The notes under the pieces were generated by a model that did no database searches, was not told the origin of the DNA, and worked only from the letters and a program-made list of their open reading frames with translations. A DNA stretch of 8,101 bases from Phycisphaerae bacterium. GTDB lineage: Bacteria; Planctomycetota; Phycisphaerae; Sedimentisphaerales; Anaerobacaceae. Each line of letters begins with the position of its first letter. Position 1 is the first letter of the stretch. Shown here one piece after another: positions 5,874-8,101 of the stretch. The translations under genes were made by a program, and so were the position numbers. The DNA lies in the NCBI GenBank assembly GCA_030609625.1, contig JAUWBX010000059.1, forward strand, positions 1-8,101, read 5' to 3'.

Positions 5874-7166
5874 ATGGTTAAGAATTTACTGATAATTCTG
5901 GTGGCAATCGCAATCGGCTTGAGTTTGGCAGTTGTCGGCTGTCAGTATGATGCATGGACGAGCTTGGGTATTGCCACCGGGGCCGTTCGCTGCATAACGG
6001 TCGAGGATTATGTTGACAAGATGAAGGCCGGCTGGGTCGGGCAGATGGCCGGCGTGGGCTGGGGCGGGCCCACCGAGTTCAATTTTAAGGGTGAAATCAT
6101 ACCCGAAGACAAGATGCCGCAGTGGCAGCCGGAGTTGATTAACCAGTTCCAGCAGGATGATATTTACGTCGAGATGACTTTCCTGCGGACACTTGAGCTG
6201 TACGGCTTCGACTGTTCGATTCGCCAGGCAGGTATCGATTTTGCCAACAGCGGCTATAGGCTCTGGCACGCCAACAGGAATGGTCGTGATAATCTGCGGA
6301 AAGGAATTGCACCGCCCGATTCGGGGCATCCGGAATTTAACAAACACGCCGACGACATAGACTATCAAATTGAGGCGGATTACGCAGGGCTGATTTCGCC
6401 TGGTCTGCCAAACGTAGCTATCAAGCTCGGCGAAAAATTCGGGCGGCTGATGAACTACGGGGACGGTCTTTACGGAGGCCAGTTTGTCGGTGGTATGTAC
6501 GCCGAGGCCTTCTTTGAGAATGATATGGAAAAGATCGTCATGGCAGGTCTTAAATGTATTCCCAAAGACAGTCAATACGCTGAATGTATCCGCGATGTGC
6601 TCGCCTGGTATAAGCAGAATCCCAATGACTGGCAGAAAACGTGGCAGCTTATAAACGAAAAGTATCATCTGAACACTGCATATCGGCGTTTCTCCTGCAG
6701 CGGACCGAAAGGCGAATTTAATATCGACGCCAAGATTAACGGCGCCTATATCGTGATGGGCCTGCTGTACGGCAAAGGCGACCCGGACGATACGATTATC
6801 ATCTCGACTCGCTGCGGCCAGGACTCCGACTGCAACCCGTCCAATGCGGGCGGCATACTGTTCACCACCATCGGCTTTAAGAAACTGCCGGACAAATTCA
6901 AATCAGCCTTGAATCCGGAAGGTAAATTCAGCCATACGCCATACAATTTCCCAACGCTTGTGGATGTGAGCAAGAAACTTGTTCGCCAGGCGGTCAAGCG
7001 TGCCGGCGGGCGGATGGGAAAGAACGCCGAGAGCAAGGATGTTTTCATTATTCCGGTTCGAAAACCCAAGCCCACTAAGCTCGAACAGTGCTGGGAGGCC
7101 GGGCCAATTGCAAACAGCAAGTTCACCGAAGCAGAGATGGAGCAGATAAAAGTCCCGGAAGAATAG
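5874..7166 (+). CDS. ADP-ribosylglycohydrolase-family lipoprotein
   Basis: 430 residues. A signal peptide with lipobox VVGC (C23) marks an envelope lipoprotein. The rest resembles the ADP-ribosylglycohydrolase fold, whose characterised members use a magnesium pair to remove ADP-ribose from proteins or related substrates. Visible landmarks are GWVGQMAGVGWGGPTEF (53-69, the region of the family's Gly-rich segment and its Glu, here E68), QQDDIYVE (93-100, metal aspartates D95 and D96) and GQDSDCNPSNAGG (315-327, D317 and D319). The threonines usual beside these aspartates are Gln94 and Cys320. The chain beyond about 360 has no recognised domain. The GGAGG site fixes the start. It diverges from the envelope operon and is followed by an element and a terminator, so it is probably monocistronic. 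The true substrate in the periplasm or at the surface is unknown. The coding sequence is visibly richer in G+C than the flanking intergenic DNA. Confidence 0.85.
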   Translation: MVKNLLIILVAIAIGLSLAVVGCQYDAWTSLGIATGAVRCITVEDYVDKMKAGWVGQMAGVGWGGPTEFNFKGEIIPEDKMPQWQPELINQFQQDDIYVEMTFLRTLELYGFDCSIRQAGIDFANSGYRLWHANRNGRDNLRKGIAPPDSGHPEFNKHADDIDYQIEADYAGLISPGLPNVAIKLGEKFGRLMNYGDGLYGGQFVGGMYAEAFFENDMEKIVMAGLKCIPKDSQYAECIRDVLAWYKQNPNDWQKTWQLINEKYHLNTAYRRFSCSGPKGEFNIDAKINGAYIVMGLLYGKGDPDDTIIISTRCGQDSDCNPSNAGGILFTTIGFKKLPDKFKSALNPEGKFSHTPYNFPTLVDVSKKLVRQAVKRAGGRMGKNAESKDVFIIPVRKPKPTKLEQCWEAGPIANSKFTEAEMEQIKVPEE

Positions 7167-7189
7167 AGTCAACTAAGCTATCTATAGTA

Positions 7190-7295
7190 AGTTTTTAGGC
7201 AATGGAATTACTGTATTAACCGTTAAAAAGACTGGATTCCTGCTTTCACAGGAATGACATTGGGGGGTTATGCAACTCTGCATTGTCCAAAAACT
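7190..7295. mobile_element. Possible third, diverged MITE-like element
   Basis: AGTTTTTAGGCAAT (7190-7203) and ATTGTCCAAAAACT (7282-7295) are inverted repeats matching at 12 of 14 positions, again starting AGT and ending ACT. They enclose one arm of the dispersed core (7233-7259). No 4-bp target duplication is seen (AGTA against TTGT) and the ends are partly simple sequence, so this is weaker than the other two copies. Confidence 0.4.
7233..7259. repeat. Single arm of the dispersed repeat, copy 3
   Basis: Matches the right arm of the 66-bp core, in the same plus-strand orientation, with about five differences in 27. The stem changed on both sides: ATTCCTG (7235-7241) pairs with CAGGAAT (7248-7254), so the hairpin is conserved. 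No left arm is visible at the expected place. Confidence 0.8.
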
Positions 7296-7326
7296 TTGTA
7301 ATACCAACTTAAAACTTGATATTTCC

Positions 7327-7365
7327 AAGGCGGCGGTAAGCGTTGTGCTAATAGCCGCCTTTTTT
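7327..7365 (+). terminator. Rho-independent terminator
   Basis: The perfect 8-bp stem AAGGCGGC (7327-7334) and GCCGCCTT (7354-7361) surrounds a 19-nt loop and runs into six T's (7360-7365). It would end transcripts from the gene at 5874-7166. The long loop is its only weak point. Confidence 0.75.
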
Positions 7366-7405
7366 ATTTGAAGTTTGCAATATGGTTTACTTTGTCGTGG
7401 TTTCA

Positions 7406-7434
7406 TTGACAAGTTGCTTTGATTTTGGTATTAT
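7406..7434 (+). promoter_or_regulatory. Strong sigma70-type promoter
   Basis: A perfect TTGACA (7406-7411), a 17-bp spacer and TATTAT (7429-7434). Transcription would start near 7441, only about 14 nt before the ATG at 7455, and could continue into the gene at 7621. It lies just after the terminator, marking a new transcription unit. Confidence 0.7.
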
Positions 7435-7454
7435 CTTATAAGAAGTAGCTGAAG

Positions 7455-7577
7455 ATGAAATCAGTGAAAGTTTTCTGCTTGATTTTAATTCTAATTATTT
7501 CTGCTGCTGGGTGTACGAAGAAAGAAAATCCACTCTGCGAAGCTGCGCAGGGCGCTGATGTCAACGTAAAGGGCTAA
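7455..7577 (+). CDS. Small 40-residue lipoprotein, possible ankyrin-lipoprotein remnant
   Basis: A short reading frame with a clear lipoprotein signal: MKSVKV, a hydrophobic core and lipobox SAAGC (C20), followed by a 20-residue mature part (TKKENPLCEAAQ, then GADVNVKG) and TAA. The last part resembles pieces of an ankyrin-repeat protein: an LCEAA segment as at the start of a repeat joined directly to GADVN as at its end. This suggests an ankyrin lipoprotein that lost its middle and was cut short; a genuine small lipoprotein is the alternative. A strong promoter lies just upstream, but there is no clear Shine-Dalgarno sequence. It precedes the Tat-exported protein by 43 bp on the same strand. 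Confidence 0.55.
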   Translation: MKSVKVFCLILILIISAAGCTKKENPLCEAAQGADVNVKG

Positions 7578-7606
7578 GGAATGATAAAGTTGTAATAGTA
7601 TGAATT

Positions 7607-7611
7607 AGGAG
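7607..7611 (+). promoter_or_regulatory. Ribosome binding site AGGAG
   Basis: AGGAG lies 9 nt before the ATG at 7621 and supports that start over the in-frame ATG at 7633. Confidence 0.7.
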
Positions 7612-7620
7612 TATAGCAAA

Positions 7621-8101
7621 ATGTCAAAAAATATGAATCGCCGGGAGTTTGTTAAGAAATCTCTGATTGCCTCGGCTGGGGTTACATCGGCTTTGAGTTT
7701 TGAGGAGAAGACTTTATTAGCGCAGATGAAGAGGCCGGCTAAGCTGCCTGCCGATTCGGTTAAGGGTCTGCCGATGGGGAGGATTGGCAAGCTTAAGATT
7801 AGCAGGATAATCTGCGGGGGAAATCTAATCGGCGGCTGGGCGCACAGCAGGGACCTGACTTATGTATCTTCTCTGGTCGTGGCTTATCATACAGACGAAA
7901 AGGTCTTTGAGACGTTAGAGTTGGCTGAGAAGAACGGCATCAATGCGATTTTGACGAATCCCGTTTCCGACAGGGTCATCAATAAGTACTGGAATGAACG
8001 GGGCGGTAAGATTCAGTGGATATCAGATTGTGCCGGTGGGCCGGACATAAAGACCGGTATTAAACGTTCCGTGGATAGCGGAGTGCATGCAGCGTACATA
8101 C
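7621..8101 (+). CDS. Tat-exported aldo/keto-reductase-like protein (N-terminal part)
   Basis: 160 residues are visible and the frame is open at the right edge. The N-terminus has a twin-arginine signal (NRREFVKKS, R7-R8) followed by a moderately hydrophobic stretch, predicting export in folded form, often with a bound cofactor. From about residue 53 the sequence resembles the first strands and helices of an aldo/keto-reductase TIM barrel: GKLKISRIICGGNLIGGW (56-73) is like the first strand, and ETLELAEKNGINAILTNP (97-114) is like the helix and strand carrying the catalytic Asp. Here that Asp (usual D-T-A) and the following Tyr are absent (L-T-N-P). An extra segment with AHSRDLTYVSS (74-84) separates the two motifs. 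Function as a reductase is therefore uncertain. It may share the promoter at 7406-7434 with the small lipoprotein. Confidence 0.75.
   Translation, partial: MSKNMNRREFVKKSLIASAGVTSALSFEEKTLLAQMKRPAKLPADSVKGLPMGRIGKLKISRIICGGNLIGGWAHSRDLTYVSSLVVAYHTDEKVFETLELAEKNGINAILTNPVSDRVINKYWNERGGKIQWISDCAGGPDIKTGIKRSVDSGVHAAYI

Noticed and set aside
5886..6668. 260-residue minus-strand reading frame
   Set aside because: Antisense shadow of the ADP-ribosylglycohydrolase-family gene, which has a strong ribosome site, a lipobox and family motifs.

Overview
The window looks like a piece of a didermic bacterial chromosome, most likely from the Planctomycetota (Phycisphaerae-like). The pointers are an LptE/BamD-type outer-membrane assembly pair, an FtsH with the Walker A variant GPPGCGKT, a lipoprotein of the ADP-ribosylglycohydrolase family, and a Tat-exported aldo/keto-reductase-like protein. 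The lineage is an inference from protein style; no marker RNA is present.

Left part, all on the minus strand, in transcription order: a BamD-like TPR protein (5657-4389), an LptE-like lipoprotein (4408-3848, overlapping the previous gene by 20 bp), FtsH (3664-1640) and a DsbD-like thiol:disulfide interchange protein (1484 to beyond the left edge). Together they look like an envelope-biogenesis and quality-control operon: outer-membrane protein insertion, LPS export, membrane proteolysis and periplasmic reductant supply. A promoter with a perfect -10 (TTGCAA-N16-TATAAT) precedes the first gene.

The two larger gaps of this operon, on either side of ftsH, are almost filled by two small non-autonomous mobile elements (1503-1620 and 3676-3817). 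Each begins AGT and ends ACT, carries a 66-bp core that is a hairpin-rich inverted repeat, and has its own 4-bp target duplication (AATT and ATTT). Removing them leaves gaps of about 33 and 37 bp, so a tight operon was probably invaded twice. A third, diverged relative lies at 7190-7295.

The divergent region 5658-5873 holds a promoter for each direction and, between them, a perfect 9-bp inverted repeat (CTTGCAATT-N10-AATTGCAAG) that may be an operator.

Right part, plus strand: an ADP-ribosylglycohydrolase-family lipoprotein (5874-7166), the diverged mobile element, a rho-independent terminator (7327-7365), a strong promoter (TTGACA-N17-TATTAT), a 40-residue lipoprotein that resembles the remnant of an ankyrin-repeat lipoprotein (7455-7577), and the start of a Tat-exported aldo/keto-reductase-like protein (7621 to beyond the right edge). 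No rRNA, tRNA, CRISPR array or prophage gene was seen.
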